From Amyloporia xantha (taxonomy: Eukaryota; Basidiomycota; Agaricomycetes; Polyporales; Adustoporiaceae), in assembly GCA_036971615.1 (NCBI GenBank), contig JAYKKR010000002.1:2170001-2234000 (forward strand): a stretch of DNA of 64,000 nt, in the 5' to 3' direction. Made by a program: the position numbers and the translations under genes. The notes beneath the pieces are model-generated. The model was not told the DNA's origin and made no database searches. It saw nothing but the letters and a program-made list of their open reading frames with translations. Below are positions 41,573 to 53,376 of the stretch, in pieces. How positions within the stretch are numbered: position 1 is the first letter of the stretch; every line of letters starts with the position of its first letter.

Positions 41573-43887
41573 ATGGCTAGCCACTCACCCGCTGGGAGCC
41601 AGGATCGTGTGACCCAGCCTGAGACAGCCTCGTCCAATGTCGATGGCCATGATTTCGAACAGATGGGACTGACCAAGGAGGGCATGCAGGGGACGACCAA
41701 GAATGAGTTTGACGTGTATGGAGATGAAGGCTCAGCGGAGAGTGAGTGTCATGCCCCGGACATTTGTATACAGAATATTTATCGGACTTGGCAGTCAAAT
41801 ACCGCACGATGGTGTGGTGGAAAGCTGCAGCACTTATGCTTGCAGAGACTGTATCCCTTGGTGTGCGTACAGCCTTATTTATGTGCCAGTTTCAAATCGT
41901 GAATGATCGTCGTCAGATTCTCTCCATTCCTTCAGTGTTCCAAAGTCTGGGCATGGTGGCAGGCTGCATCCTGGTCATAGTGCGTCCTGGTCATAGTCCG
42001 AATGACTGAAATTAATCATGACGTCGTCAGGGTCTAGGAACGATCGCTACAGCCACAGGCTACATGATCGGCATGTTCAAGTTGCGATACCCACAGGTGC
42101 ACAATATGGCAGACGCCGGTATGATTCTCGCAGGGCCCATCGGCCGTGAAGTTCTCGGCGCCGCACAAGTCATCTTCATGACCTTCGTCTGTGGAAGCCA
42201 CGTCTTGACTGGTTTGATTGCATTTGACACGAGTACGTTCTTTTCCTGTCGGCTCATCTCGCGCTTCGTGATAACCGTGCTTTACAGTCACAGCTGGTGC
42301 ATCTTGCTCTGTCCTTTGGGCAGGCGTATCCGCCATCATCTGTCTCGTGTGCACCGTTCCCCGAACGCTGAATGGCATTTCCTACCTGAGTGTCGCGTCA
42401 TTCATCTCAATCGTCTGTACGTAGTGAACTTGCGTCAGACAACGTATCGATCGTTAACCATGTCCTGGAAATAGCCGCTGTGTTGATCACCATGATCGGC
42501 GTGGGCATCACCGGCCACCAAGGTGGTGTGACCGCACGCGCTGACCTGAGCTTTGCGAGTGCCTTTCTAGCCGTCACGGATGTGGTGAGTTGCATGTTGC
42601 TGCCGACACGTCCGTAGACTCACCGGCGTTGCCTACAGATCTTCGCATACGCGGGTAAGTCCATTGAGCACTAGACCATCTGTACTGATTACCGAAATGA
42701 CTCGCAGGACACGTCGCCTTTTTCACCTTCATCGCGGAGATGCGTAAACCTGAGGTGTGGGAAATTCATATAGAGTCATCATCAAGATTCAGTGTTACTC
42801 AGTATTACCCACTCTAGGATTTCTCGAAAGCGCTATACTTCCTTCAGATTGCAGATACGACCTTATATCTCATCGTCGGTATAGTGGTGTACGCATATGC
42901 AGGTTCCAACACTGTCTCCCCAGCGCTTGGTAACACTGGACCAACTTTACGGCGGATTGCCTATGGTATTGCGCTGCCGACGATTATGATCGCGGGTGTC
43001 ATTAATGGGCATGTTTGTGCGAAATTGGTGCGTCGGTTCCGATGGATATGAGAAACGCCTGTCCCCAGTGCTGAGTGCAACTCAGATTTTCGTCAGGATG
43101 TAGGTATCGTTGGCATATTTCCCGTCATGCTGAGTGCCAGGTGATTGCACACCGCTGACGGGCCTGCTCCCAGATTCCGACGTGACGGGGTCACCTCTCG
43201 GCACATGACGTCGCATACAAAGACCGGCTGGCTGACATGGATTGGCATATGCTTTGCAATCTGGACTATTGCTTTCATCATCGCCGAAGTGTCAGTCCCA
43301 TCTGCCCCCGCTATCGTCCCTTCACAAGCGAACTGACGCGTTCACAGCATCCCCTTCTTCAACGACCTTCTCGGCGTCATCAGCTCCATATTTGCTAGGT
43401 GAGCGGCATACCTGGAACCGGGCTATGAGAACGACTGTGTGCTCATTCCGTCCACTAGCTGGTTTACGTATGGGATCTCCGTGAGTGTATCTGCCTCTGG
43501 CACCGCAACGTGTGTAATGAACGTGAGAGCAGGGCATCTTCTGGTACCATCTCACCCCACGCTCGGAGCGGTGGTCGACACCGAAGCAGAAGATGAAGAG
43601 CATCTTCTGGGCAGGCATAATCCTCGTGAGTCGTCCGGTTGGCAGGGACCCTAACCCTAGTCTCATTCCGCCCGGGTCGGTGCACTGACGATGGGCATCT
43701 ATCTCAGATGGGCGCGTTCATCATGGTGGCCGGTCTTTATGCCAGTATAGACAGCATCATAGAAGGTGGGTTTTCTTGACGACTGAAAGATGTGAATGAG
43801 GTTCTCACTCGAGCTGGGATCGTAGGCTACCGTGCAGGAACATTCTCAGGGCCGTTCACATGTGCTAGCCAGGCACTCACCAAATAG
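41573..43887 (+). CDS. Amino-acid transporter of the AAAP family (Aa_trans)
   Basis: A proton-coupled neutral amino-acid permease of the fungal Mtr-like group, in the plasma membrane or vacuole. Sixteen exons (41573-41741, 41795-41862, 41917-41979, 42031-42232, 42288-42416, 42475-42584, 42639-42654, 42708-42754, 42818-43027, 43086-43099, 43174-43290, 43348-43398, 43459-43480, 43533-43625, 43708-43765, 43826-43887); all phases close, 476 residues. The hydrophilic tail is followed by IKYRTMVWWKAAALMLAETV, ILSIPSVFQSLGMVAG, MIGMFKLRYPQVHNMADAGM, SVASFISIVSAVLITMIGVG, FAYAGHVAFFTFIAEMRKPE, IFVRIFRR and WFTYGISGIFWYHL. About 11 membrane helices are expected. The C terminus GYRAGTFSGPFTCAS is typical. 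Exons of 14 and 16 nt occur. The substrate cannot be read from sequence. Confidence 0.94.
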
Positions 43888-44857
43888 GGTGCTCGAAGTA
43901 TAGTATACGATCTGACCTTGCCGGAAACGTCGTAAATTGGGAAATATGACGCACTGATAGAGAGAATATACCCTTAGTTGAAGATATGACCTGTTCTCTT
44001 ACTACCCCTGTTGATTACACACTGCTATTGTACTATACAGCCTTTTGTAAATCTGAGCTCAGTTGAAGAAATTGAGTCACGACGAACATCATGCCCTTGG
44101 GGGGATAGCGGGGCCGTTAAGCGTCCCGGAGGCTGTCACTGATGCTTGGTTGTCAAGATGGAGCTGTGCGACTTCTTCCCACTGCCGGCTTCGTATATGG
44201 GGTGACTTTCCGATCAGAAAGGCCTGGGAGGCTACTATACATGTCTAGCTTGTTAGTTGTAGGTGAGCGGATGAGGGAACGTACACGGCGGCTAGACCGA
44301 AGTCGCCGGGGAGTTGCGCGCTCTCATGAGCCTGTGCGATGATTGGCATGTTGACGTGCGAGCGCAGCTCAATAGCGCTCCCGAGGGCGGTCACTGGTCT
44401 GATACTACCTCTCGACAAGAAGACGAGTCCTGAGGATTTTCCCTCCATCGTGGCTGTCTGGCTGCAATCGTGTCCTCTCCTCGTTCCGCGTTTTATCACG
44501 TTCGCCGCGATCGCGATCGCACCTTGATCGTTAGCCAAAGATGGTTATTGACTCGAATACTAAAAGCACCCATGCGTCCACACCGCTCTCCATTCTTTAC
44601 TCTCCTCCTCCAGTCCAGTCGGCCTTTACCTTTCAAAAATTCCTTTCAGTGTTTCACGGACCACTTTCGTGCTCTGCAAATTGCGCCATTTGGCACTGGT
44701 GATTAGCCCCCGGACCCGTGCTGTCAAATCCAATCCGGTCACCTGCGCTAACCCGGAGTCCGAGGTGAGCTTCTTCAAGTTCCGGTGGCAGCGTAAGAAA
44801 GTACTTGATACATGGGTTCCGAGCAGCTGCTACACATCCCTCGGTACCCCACACATA
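43888..44857. other. Intergenic region, no gene recognised
   Basis: Nearly 1 kb between the amino-acid transporter and prephenate dehydrogenase, both on the plus strand. No recognisable protein or RNA gene. The C/T-rich part at 44575-44640 probably belongs to the promoter and leader of the next gene; an open frame from 44669 runs into its first exon in frame. Confidence 0.45.
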
Positions 44858-46511
44858 ATGGTTCGCTTCGACGTCACCCCCGACGCTCCTGCCGATGAAC
44901 ACCCAGCCATCGGCGTGATTGGTATGGGTTCAATGGGAACTATGTATGTCAAATATCTTGCCGCCGGAGGTTGGAAAAGGTTCGTTGGCGCCTGCTCTAT
45001 TATTTGTCCGACGCTCAGAGACACCTACCGTCATCTAGAATCTATGTTTGTGACCAGCCGAGCAGGTATGAAGCGCTACGAGAAAAGTACGAAGGTGCAT
45101 TCTTTTCTGTCACTAAGCTATCAGACCGGTGTAAATGATGACTCGTTCCTGCAGGGCACCCTAGTGTTACTGTGCTGCGTGATGGGCACCTCGTGTCACG
45201 AATATCCGATTTTATCATGTACTCGGTCGAGGCTGAATTTATCGACCAAGTCGTCGCCACCTACGGGCCATGTCAGTAGGGCACCATTTTTGCATGCACG
45301 GTTTCTCATCTCTCTCTCACAGCCACAAAGTTCGGCGCTATTGTCGCGGGGCAGACATCGGTCAAGGCGCCAGAAAAGGCCGCATTCGAGAAGCATCTAC
45401 CGCAGGATGTCCATATCGTGTCATGTCACTCATTACACGGTCCAACGGTCTCACCGTTAGGCCAACCCTTAGTAAGTGTGCTCTCCCATTTGTGACCCCT
45501 GCCATATTTGACTGTGGAGTTTCAGGTGCTCATAAAACACCGTGCGCCAGACGAGGCGCTCGTTTTGGTCGAGAACATCCTGAGACCGCTGCAATCTCGC
45601 TACGTATATCTCACCTTCGAACAACATGACGTCGTTACGGCAAATACACAGGCAGTTACCCACGCTGCCTTCCTCAGGTGGGAAAATTCTGCAGATCATC
45701 GATTGATTCGCAGTTCTCATTTCGCGCTAGCATGGGTACGGCCTGGGCGAACGAGCTGGAGTATCCCTGGGAGAGCGGCCACTACGTCGGCGGCATCGAG
45801 ACCGTCAAGGTGAACATCATGCTGCGGATATACTCCAACAAATGGCACGTCTACGCCGGCCTCGCGATCCTCAACCCCGCCGCGCGCCTGCAGATCGACC
45901 AGTACGCGCGCAGCACGACGGAGATCTACAAGCTCATGATCGCGGGCGACGACGTCGGCCTACGCCAGCGGATCTACGACGCGCGCGACAAGGTGTTCGG
46001 CGTGAAGAGCCGCGACGGCTCCGTGACCACCCGCGCGCCCATCCTCCTCTCCGAAGACATCCTCGACCGCTTCAGCCTCGGGCGGCATCCGTCCCCGAAC
46101 GGCGACTCGCCGACGCACTCGAAGCCGCAGCACCTCGCGAACTCGCACCTCTCGCTGCTCGCGATGGTGGACTGCTGGGCGCGCCTCGGGATACAGCCCT
46201 TCGTCCACCTCGACCTCGCGGCGACGCCGATCTTCCGGATGCTGCTCGGCGTGTCGGAGTACCTCTTCCGCTCGCAGACGCGCCTCGACCTCGCCATCCA
46301 CGCCGCGCTGTACGACACGACCTACCGGGCGAACGATCTCGAGTTCGTCATCGCGGCGCGGGGCTGGAGCCAGTGTATCTCATTCGGCAGTTTCGAATTG
46401 TACCAGCAGCGGTTTACGGAGACGTCGTCGTTCTTCGAATCTCGGTTCGAGGACGCGACGAAACTGGGAACGGCAATGCTGCAGGCCATCATGGACAGCG
46501 CGCCAGTGTAG
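44858..46511 (+). CDS. TYR1: Prephenate dehydrogenase (NADP+)
   Basis: Converts prephenate to 4-hydroxyphenylpyruvate in tyrosine synthesis, cytosolic. Six exons: 44858-44979, 45039-45094, 45155-45271, 45323-45471, 45526-45677 and 45731-46511; 458 residues, as expected for fungal Tyr1. The dinucleotide-binding loop GVIGMGSMG (glycines 22, 24, 27) is at the N terminus. Other conserved pieces are CHSLHGPTVSPLGQPL, FEQHDVVTANTQAVTHAAFL, SMGTAWANELEYPWESGHYV and GGIETVKVNIMLRIYSNKWH. An upstream frame is open in phase to 44669, so a longer N terminus is possible, but MVRFDVTPDAPADEHPAIGV is the natural start. The middle of exon 6 (about 45780-46370) is strikingly G/C-ended in its codons compared with the rest of the gene. 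It converges on the acetolactate synthase gene. Confidence 0.95.
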
Positions 46512-46966
46512 GACTCTTTTGTGTCTCGTATATACCCTGAAGGATATTGTTTATTCTTAACGGTTGAGAATGTACAGGCTTAATGGTGTGGTGTAATATA
46601 GGTTTAGATCATTGTAGCAATGTATACGCCCCGCGTAGCAGGCTTATGGTTACATGCTGCGAAATATTCGTCAGCTCGCAGTGTGCACCTGTATTCTTAA
46701 ACAGAGAGGCCACACCAAATGGATGTCAAATGGATAGCTGTCATTGTTGAGCCCAGGTGCTCAATGTAATTCCCAAAAATATACTAGATACAATTTTGCC
46801 TCCGCTGAGACTTTTCTTCGTAAAGATCGCGTTAATGCGTATTCAACTAAAAATATGTGGATACGTTATGTAGGAATCAACAGAAGTGTCCAAGACACCT
46901 CCGATGCAATGCGACGTGCGACGACAGCATGAAGAAACAGATAGGAAGTAATGTGAGTGAAACACA
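46512..46966. other. Convergent 3' intergenic region
   Basis: About 450 bp of AT-rich DNA between the stop codons of prephenate dehydrogenase (+) and acetolactate synthase (-). It presumably holds both 3' UTRs; nothing else seen. Confidence 0.5.
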
Positions 46967-49311
46967 TCACGCTTTTTTAGTGGAGCCAGAGGGATCGTAT
47001 GAGTCCCGAAGAGTAGCATGGAGGATCTGCTCATGGAGGGCCTTGCCCGCGGGTACCTGTATCACGCAACCTCCGTTAGCCCTGCGTTCCATAACCGAAG
47101 GATATAGGCACGTGGGAGACTCACCATGGGGAACACATGCTCGTTCGTCTCTACTCTACACTCCAAGAGCACCGGCCTCGCCTCGTCGTACTCGAGGAAC
47201 TCCTTCATCTTCTCCGGTAGCTCGGCGGTGCTGGTACAGCGGATTCCATGTACACCCATAGCCTTCGCGAGCGCGACAAAGTCAGGGTTTGTCATACGCG
47301 TGTGTGCGTACCGCGCGTCATAGAACAGGTCTGTTCGTATTTAGTGAATTAGTGCAATGGTGAGAGTGTATGTCAGACAGAAAAGGTACCTTGCCATTGG
47401 AGGACCATGCCCTGGAACTCGTTGTTCAAGATCAAAACTTTGACCCCAATATTGTACTGCGACGCTGTCTGGAGCTCCATGGCGGTCATGCTGAACGACG
47501 CATCACCGTCGATGTCCACGACCGTTTTGTGGGGCGCACCAACCTTCGCGCCAATGGCCGAGGGTAAACCGAAGCCCATCGTCTGCACATGATTGTCAGC
47601 TCAGCGTGCCAGTATGTGAACGGAAATAACACCTACTCCCAGACCTCCGGAAGTCACCAAGGTACGTGGGTGACGCCATCTGTAATGCTGAGCAGCCCAC
47701 ATCTGATGCTGGCCTACACCCGTGGTGACGATCACATCCTCCTTCCGGTCTGCCGTCTGTCGGTCCAGCTCCTCGATGACTTCCTGCGGCTTCATCATCG
47801 TGCCTGCGGCCTCTGAGCTCTTCTCGTAGGTAAACGGGTATCTCGCCTTCCACTCCTTAATGTCGCTGAACCATTGCGTTCTTGGCGACGGGCGGATCAG
47901 CGGCGCCAGGGCCGCCATGCTGTTCGTCACGTCCCCAAGCACAGAGATCGACGCCTCAACGACCTTGTTGATGTTCTTCGGCTGGATCTCAAAGTGGATG
48001 ATCCCGCCCTTGCCCGCGACAGCCGCGGCGCGCGCAGCAGGCGCGAACTTGTCCACGCGACCCGTCACGCGGTCGTCAAAGCGCGCACCAAGCGCGATGA
48101 TGACGTCTGCCTGCTGCATCGCGAGATTCGCATATGCGGACCCGTGCATGCCGAGCATGTGCAAGCTCTTCTCGTCTAGCTCGTCGAACGCACCGAGGCC
48201 TTGCAGAGTAGTCGTCACTGGGATGTTACCCTGTTGTGCCAACTGCTTCAACAGCTTCGGGCCAAGGGACGAAGATAGAACACCCGCGCCCGCATAGATG
48301 ATCGGGCGCTGCGCCTGGTTGATGAGCTCCGCAGCCTGCTGGATCTGCAGCATGTCCACATGTTGCTCCGACGACTGCAGGGGATTCGAAGGGAGACCCA
48401 ACGGCCGTCCGGGCGTCGTCGCCTTGTACGGGAGCGCTGTGCGCAAGACACCTGCGGTGATGTCCTTTGGCAGGTCGACAAGCACGGGGCCTGGCCGCCC
48501 GGAGGTTGCGATCTTGAACGCTTCGTTAATTCTCCGAGGGAGCTCCGCGATATCCTTCACCATCACGTTCCATTTCGTGCACGCCCGTGAAATGCCGACC
48601 ATGTCGGCCTCTTGGAACGCATCCGATCCGATCGCGGACGTCGCTACCTGCCCACAGAATACGACGAGCGGGAATGCCATCGCTGAGGGCATCCTGCATG
48701 GCCGTCACGACGTTCGTCGCACCAGGACCAGACGTAACCAGTACCACGCCAGGCTTCCCGGTCACACGGGCATAACCTTCCGCCATATGTCCCGCGCCCT
48801 GCTCATGACGAGGCAGGACAAAGTCGAACTGGGGTGAGTTGTAGATGGCATCGAAGACGGGAAGGATGGCACCGCCCGGGTACCCGAACATATGCTTCAC
48901 ACCGTGTCTGACCATCATCTCGTGGAAGATCTGGCCTCCTGACATGCCTACAAAGGAATGATCTAGGGGTCCTTGGGGGTTAGGTCCGAGTGCTGGTGGC
49001 GGCGGCGAAGGAACGTTGTTTTTACTGGGTACTTGCTGAAAGCCTGGCGCGGGCTCTGGCCGTCTGGAGATGAGTCAGTATGGCTTAATTCATGAGTTCA
49101 CAGTGGTAATGGTGACATACACTTGATCCGTCGTCGTCGCATTGCGAGCAGTTGACCTACTGATATTGCGGGCATGTTCCCTGACCCTGCTCCTCGCCTC
49201 GAGCATGGATGCGCTCGAGCTTGCCACGGACGAACGGCACCGAACGAGGGAGATGGCGGAGGGATTTCTTGAGGCCGCAGACACACGCATTGTCGAATGA
49301 GTGAAAGACAT
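46967..49311 (-). CDS. ILV2: Acetolactate synthase catalytic subunit, with a one-base frameshift
   Basis: ThDP-dependent mitochondrial enzyme making acetolactate and acetohydroxybutyrate, first common step to valine, leucine and isoleucine. Five exons: 49311-49121, 49063-47637, 47582-47390, 47330-47125 and 47056-46967. The N terminus is Ser/Arg-rich, as in a mitochondrial presequence. Conserved: GGQIFHEMMVRHGVKHMFGY, GGAILPVFDAIYN, GPGATNVVTAMQDALSDGIP, PLVVFCGQVATSAIGSDAFQ, RPGPVLVDLPKDITAG, QHQMWAAQHY, MGFGLPSAIGAK and the ThDP motif IDGDASFSMTAMELQTASQY. In exon 2, at a C run (plus-strand GGG 48670-48672), the frame changes by one base between SDGIP and PLVVFCG; as given, translation leaves the family after residue 194 and stops 48 codons later. 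Without the extra base the protein is 701 residues and intact. A sequencing or assembly error is the likeliest cause, a real null allele the alternative. Confidence 0.93.
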
Positions 49312-50342
49312 GGCGGCGACAACGACGAGAAGAAGGAGGAAGGAAATTTGAGTCAAGTCAAGGGAGCAGTAAGGGATGGATGCGGGGCATATAACTCTAC
49401 GCTGGAGCGCTCGAGTCATTCCAGTCAGCTGACCTCATATCGCACTCCGGCAGTGGCCGGAATTCCATACAAGGCAGGTGCTGTACTTTATCCCGAGTCA
49501 AATCCGACTTGCTCCATCCACACTCAAACCCAATCCCTTCCTGAAACAACCGCTCGCGGGCTCCCCAGGTATCCTGAGCACCGGAAGCAGTTATCGATGT
49601 TACAATATGACCGACACACTCCGTGGATGGGCCGTGTGTATACTCGGCGAACGGCAAAGTCAGGAGGAGAGCGTGGGTTACGCAAGTCACCCCAATGTTA
49701 GAATGTCAATGCTCCTCTAGCACCTATGTTTCTCGCTGTTCGACTCCAAGACCTAAACAAGAGCTTACGGCATTTCTGATTCATTGGCGAGTAGAAGATC
49801 GCAGGAATTGAGCAATGGTCCTCCTGTGGAAATCTTGACAGGGCCCCGAAATATATATTGCGGTGCTCGTTCAGAATCGAGGCAGGAGAAGGGGTACTTG
49901 TGTTGGTGACGGTGACTATCGGTAGGCGTGTGATCGGCGGCTTGGTATCTTCATTAACAGAACGAGTATAACAGTAAGCGGGCTTTGGCCGGCTACCAGA
50001 AGCCTCGTCTCGCCATCGCTCTGCTCTAAACATTCAAAGAGAAACAAGAAGTAGCCTGTAAGCCAGCTTTCCCGATGTGGCACTTGCCATCTTCGACGAG
50101 CGGATCATCGCGAGTGCCATAAGTTCAACGCAAATCACATGCGTGGACGGCCTTCGTACGAGTTTGATGCACTCTTGGCGGGAGATGGGTGTTCAAACAA
50201 CTGCTATTAGATCAATTTTTGCTGGCTTCCGCGGCTCAAGGATTCTCTCCAGAAGATTGTCTCTTAGGATATTCGTGAGCACTTACATCCTGTCTCAGCG
50301 TACGATCCCGAATACCCAATCTTATTGCCCCATTCGAACCCT
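49312..50342. other. Intergenic region upstream of acetolactate synthase
   Basis: About 1 kb between the ILV2 start and the stop of the FAH-family gene, both on the minus strand. Short unassigned frames only. Its left part must hold the ILV2 promoter; AT-rich DNA with AAATATATATTG is at about 49848-49861, too far to be its TATA box. Confidence 0.45.
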
Positions 50343-51458
50343 TTATTCGGGCACGAAGTGGTAGCCGCCCTCACGCTGTACAGCGTTGAAGCTGAGAGTG
50401 GCCAACTCCTTACCCGTGCTATCTGTCAATCTGCATTCGACGTGGTCCCCAGGAACGATGGGGCCAACGCCGGATGGCGTACCAGTGAGGATCAGATCAC
50501 CCTCCTGCATGGTTGGGTCTTTTAGTTGAAAGACAAGTGATGTACGAAAGAGTCGGCACGGACCTGCAGCGTCATGATGGAGGAGATGTGCTCTACCATG
50601 CGGGGGATTTTGAAGATCATGTTGCTTGTGTTTCCGTCTTGTCTCACCACTCCGTTCACCTACAGAGAGGTCACGATGTACACAGCTGAGGCACAGACGC
50701 GCATATTTACCTTCAGCGTAAGGTTCAGATTTTGTGGATCCGAGACTAGCGACTTGGGCACGTAAGAGCTGATTGTCCGGAGTGAGAAGAACCGAGCAGG
50801 TGAGCAGCGTAAGTGGAAGATACCTAATAGGCGTGAAGGTGTCGAAGCCTTTCACGGCGCTCCATGGATGCCTCTTCTTCTTGACCTCATCCTGCATGTT
50901 CCGCGCGGTCATGTCAACAGCCAGGGCTGTTACGTATAATCTTAGTCGGCATGACCATAAGTAGATAAATGTATGCTCCTACCGTAGCCCGCAATGTGCG
51001 ACTGCGCATCTGCCTGGGAAATGTCACGCCCGGTCTTACCGACGACGAGACCAAGTTCCACTGTTTTTCACCGTTTCGTTATCCCGACAAGCCACCAACC
51101 GCCATCGCGCGCGCACTGACCTTCGTAGTGGGCTGTGACGCCCTTCGGGATCTCCACGCTCCCTCCGGAAGGCAGGTAGCTCGTCGTCGGCTTGATGAAG
51201 AACATGGGCTCCTTCGGCGCGTCGTTATTGAGCTCCTTGATGTGCTCCGAGTAATTCCTGCCAATCGCGACTATCTGGTCCACTCAATCCCCGCCACCCG
51301 CGAGAGTGCCGCACACAAAACACACGCACCTTCTTGCCCTGCTGCACGAAATCCGCCGCCGCCATCCTGGCTGCGTGCGTCTGACTGAAGCTCCTCGCAA
51401 CGAGTCTGCTTGGCGGCAGGCTGGAGAAGCTGCCTCTGAGGCTGGTCAGTGCGAACAT
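50343..51458 (-). CDS. Mitochondrial fumarylacetoacetate hydrolase-family protein (FAHD1-like)
   Basis: FAH-fold hydrolase close to acylpyruvase/oxaloacetate decarboxylase FAHD1. Seven exons: 51458-51330, 51274-51121, 51060-50983, 50926-50824, 50768-50711, 50659-50564 and 50504-50343; 259 residues. The first 30 residues (MFALTSLRGSFSSLPPSRLV, then ARSFSQTHAAR) look like a mitochondrial presequence. The catalytic core follows: IVAIGRNYSEHIKELNNDAP, EPMFFIKPTTSYLPSGGSVE, HYEVELGLVVGKTGRDI (metal ligands E and E), ALAVDMTARNMQDEVKKKRH, KGFDTFTPI and GDLILTGTPSGVGPIVPGDH. The last exon begins at GAG after ATGCAG; a nearby AG four codons upstream would break the frame. The exact substrate in fungi is not known; FAHD1 relatives act on acylpyruvates and oxaloacetate. 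Confidence 0.93.
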
Positions 51459-52674
51459 GTGCCGTGCTTCGCGCCCGCGGAGCCTGCTAAACCACGTTCG
51501 GATGAGTATTATCAGCGGCGTACGGCAGACCGAGGATAAGCCAAGAGGCTTGGACGGAGACTCACAGTGGATATGACTGCTTCTTGGAAGGTCAAGGAGA
51601 GCCTTGCAGCTTGCTGAGAGCCCTCAGCGGCTCGGACGGTGCCTGGGCGTGCTCACGGTGTCGTGATTTGCAACACGGTCGCGGCAGAAGTCGCACGTGG
51701 CGGCCAACACCGCACTCCGCGACGGTGAGAATGGCGCGTTCCCAACATGTCGACAGCACAGTTGTCACCGACGGATCTTTGAGCTCTTTGAAGCCATCCG
51801 TCCTTCACGGCTTTCTCTCAGATGGTGCGTACCCGACATGGGAAGACTGTGACACAAACACTGGAAGTAAAGGAATCGACGAGGTGCAGCATGTCGCTCG
51901 AAGGAAGCTTGCAGCAAGTCCGGACTGCCGAGCGCAGCTGATTTGTCGTTTCCCCCGAGAGCGCATTCGGCATTCGGCCAATTTGTAACGAGAGAACGGT
52001 GGCCCAGCATGACATAAGGACCCACAGTTTGACAGATCCGACAGCGGTAAACAGATTGAAGAGGGCAGCAAGACTATAGGGCACCTCGGCGGGAAGGGTG
52101 ACAGGACAGGAATGTTAGCGGTGACAGCACGCGGAGGTTATTTATCTGGTAAGTGAATGTACGGGATCGCAATGCCGTTGGCCTGGCGTTATTTAAGCTT
52201 TGATGGTCCACCTAGGTAATACTGGATTTTTCACGCGATGCAGCCTGACGACCACGGTCTTATGCCGCAGCGTTGCTGTGTGGTTCAGATGATGCAGACC
52301 TGGACATGTATGAAATATTGCGGATTTCAGAGAGATTATGTCGATATGGTGGCATGGCGATCAATAGAGAAAATTCTCAGGGTCTGTTCGGCTGATGGGA
52401 TGTCTATTACGGACGTAAGGTGTGCGACGTTTGGCACTGTGGACATGGCGCGGGCTCTTGTGACGGGACTGCTGTATTGGGAGGTGATGTATACGGTGAG
52501 AGACGACAAGGATCTTGGCTCGCCAAGCTCGTGTTCGGGCGCTGGAAGTCTTCTTGGCACCTCCGTATCTTAAATGCCTCCATCCTCTCCCCGTCCTCTT
52601 TTGTCTCTCGCAACTCCCGCCTCGTCGGTTTGTCCCACCCACTCAGCTCGGCGGCGTCCTTCGGCCATCCTGGA
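51459..52674. other. Divergent intergenic region, 1.2 kb
   Basis: Between the FAH-family gene (-) and the small membrane protein gene (+). Only short unassigned frames. It must hold both promoters; the plus-strand side has C/T-rich DNA at 52570-52620 (CCATCCTCTCCCCGTCCTCT) just before the next start codon. Confidence 0.45.
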
Positions 52675-53376
52675 ATGCTTTCTGCTATTTTTCCAGCGTT
52701 GACTCTGGCCTGTCTCAATCACGCCGTCTTTGCTGCAGCCCGGCCGCTGTTTCACGTTCCGCGAGAGTGAGTCAGGTGACCTCCCGTATACTGCCCGTCC
52801 TCGAGTTTAATACTTGGCCTCCTTGCCGAATCTTCAGTGGCGATGCTAGCGACGGAACTCCGGACACGCCTCCAAACGAGTCTGCGTGGGTGGCCGTCGT
52901 CGTCGTCATAATAGGTGAGCACGGTCGTGCATTTAGCGAGGGCTTTGGCCGGTTTCACCGCAACGGCGTTTCTCATGGCTTGGCATGCTCTAGTTCTGGT
53001 GATCGTCAGTGTGATATCGACGATATGCTATGTGAACATCCGCCAGCGACGACGGCGGCGAGAGCGGGCCCTCGCACGCGCAGCCAGTCGGCGAAGAAGG
53101 GCTGGGCGGCGTCCCCGAGATCCCCGGCGCACGGATTCGCAGCTGTCGACGTTCTCGGACGTCAACATCCTCATGCAGGTGGGTTGGGGGTAACGGCGTA
53201 CTCTACTCTCCGGTGTCCAGCTGACCCCCATTCGCAATTCCAGCCGCTACCTGTCCTGCAATCTGAAAAACAGCGGCGCAGTCCAAGCACCTCGGATTCA
53301 GAGCGCAGCGCCACGCCCCCAGAAGCAGTCAGTGACCTTCGCCCTACGTAGAGGCCGATCACTGTGTTTGTCGTGA
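52675..53376 (+). CDS. Small type I membrane protein, unknown family
   Basis: Not recognised. Exons 52675-52766, 52838-52914, 52994-53178 and probably 53221-53376 give about 169 residues. MLSAIFPALTLACLNHAVFA is a good signal peptide. After a short acidic/proline-rich ectodomain (DGDASDGTPDTPPNESAW) comes one membrane helix formed across an exon junction (WVAVVVVIIVLVIVSVISTI), then a strongly basic cytosolic stop-transfer segment (RQRRRRRERALARAASRRRR) and TDSQLSTFSDVNILMQ. The last exon can be read in two frames: phase 0 from LTPIRNSSRYLSC to a TGA at 53376, or another ending KQRRSPSTSDSERSATPPEA and stopping at 53351 if a weaker donor (GTTGGG) is used. The topology prediction holds in either case. 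Confidence 0.6.

Noticed and set aside
45842..46540. A 232-codon frame overlapping the last exon of prephenate dehydrogenase, Arg/Pro-rich
   Set aside because: It arises from the strongly G/C-ended codons of the real gene read in a shifted frame; it has no family and the true frame is fully conserved.
50505..50563. A break between exons 6 and 7 of the FAH-family gene when the first AG (CTAAAAG) is used
   Set aside because: The next acceptor (CCATGCAG) joins in phase 0 to give MTLQEGDLILTGTPSGVGP, which matches the family.
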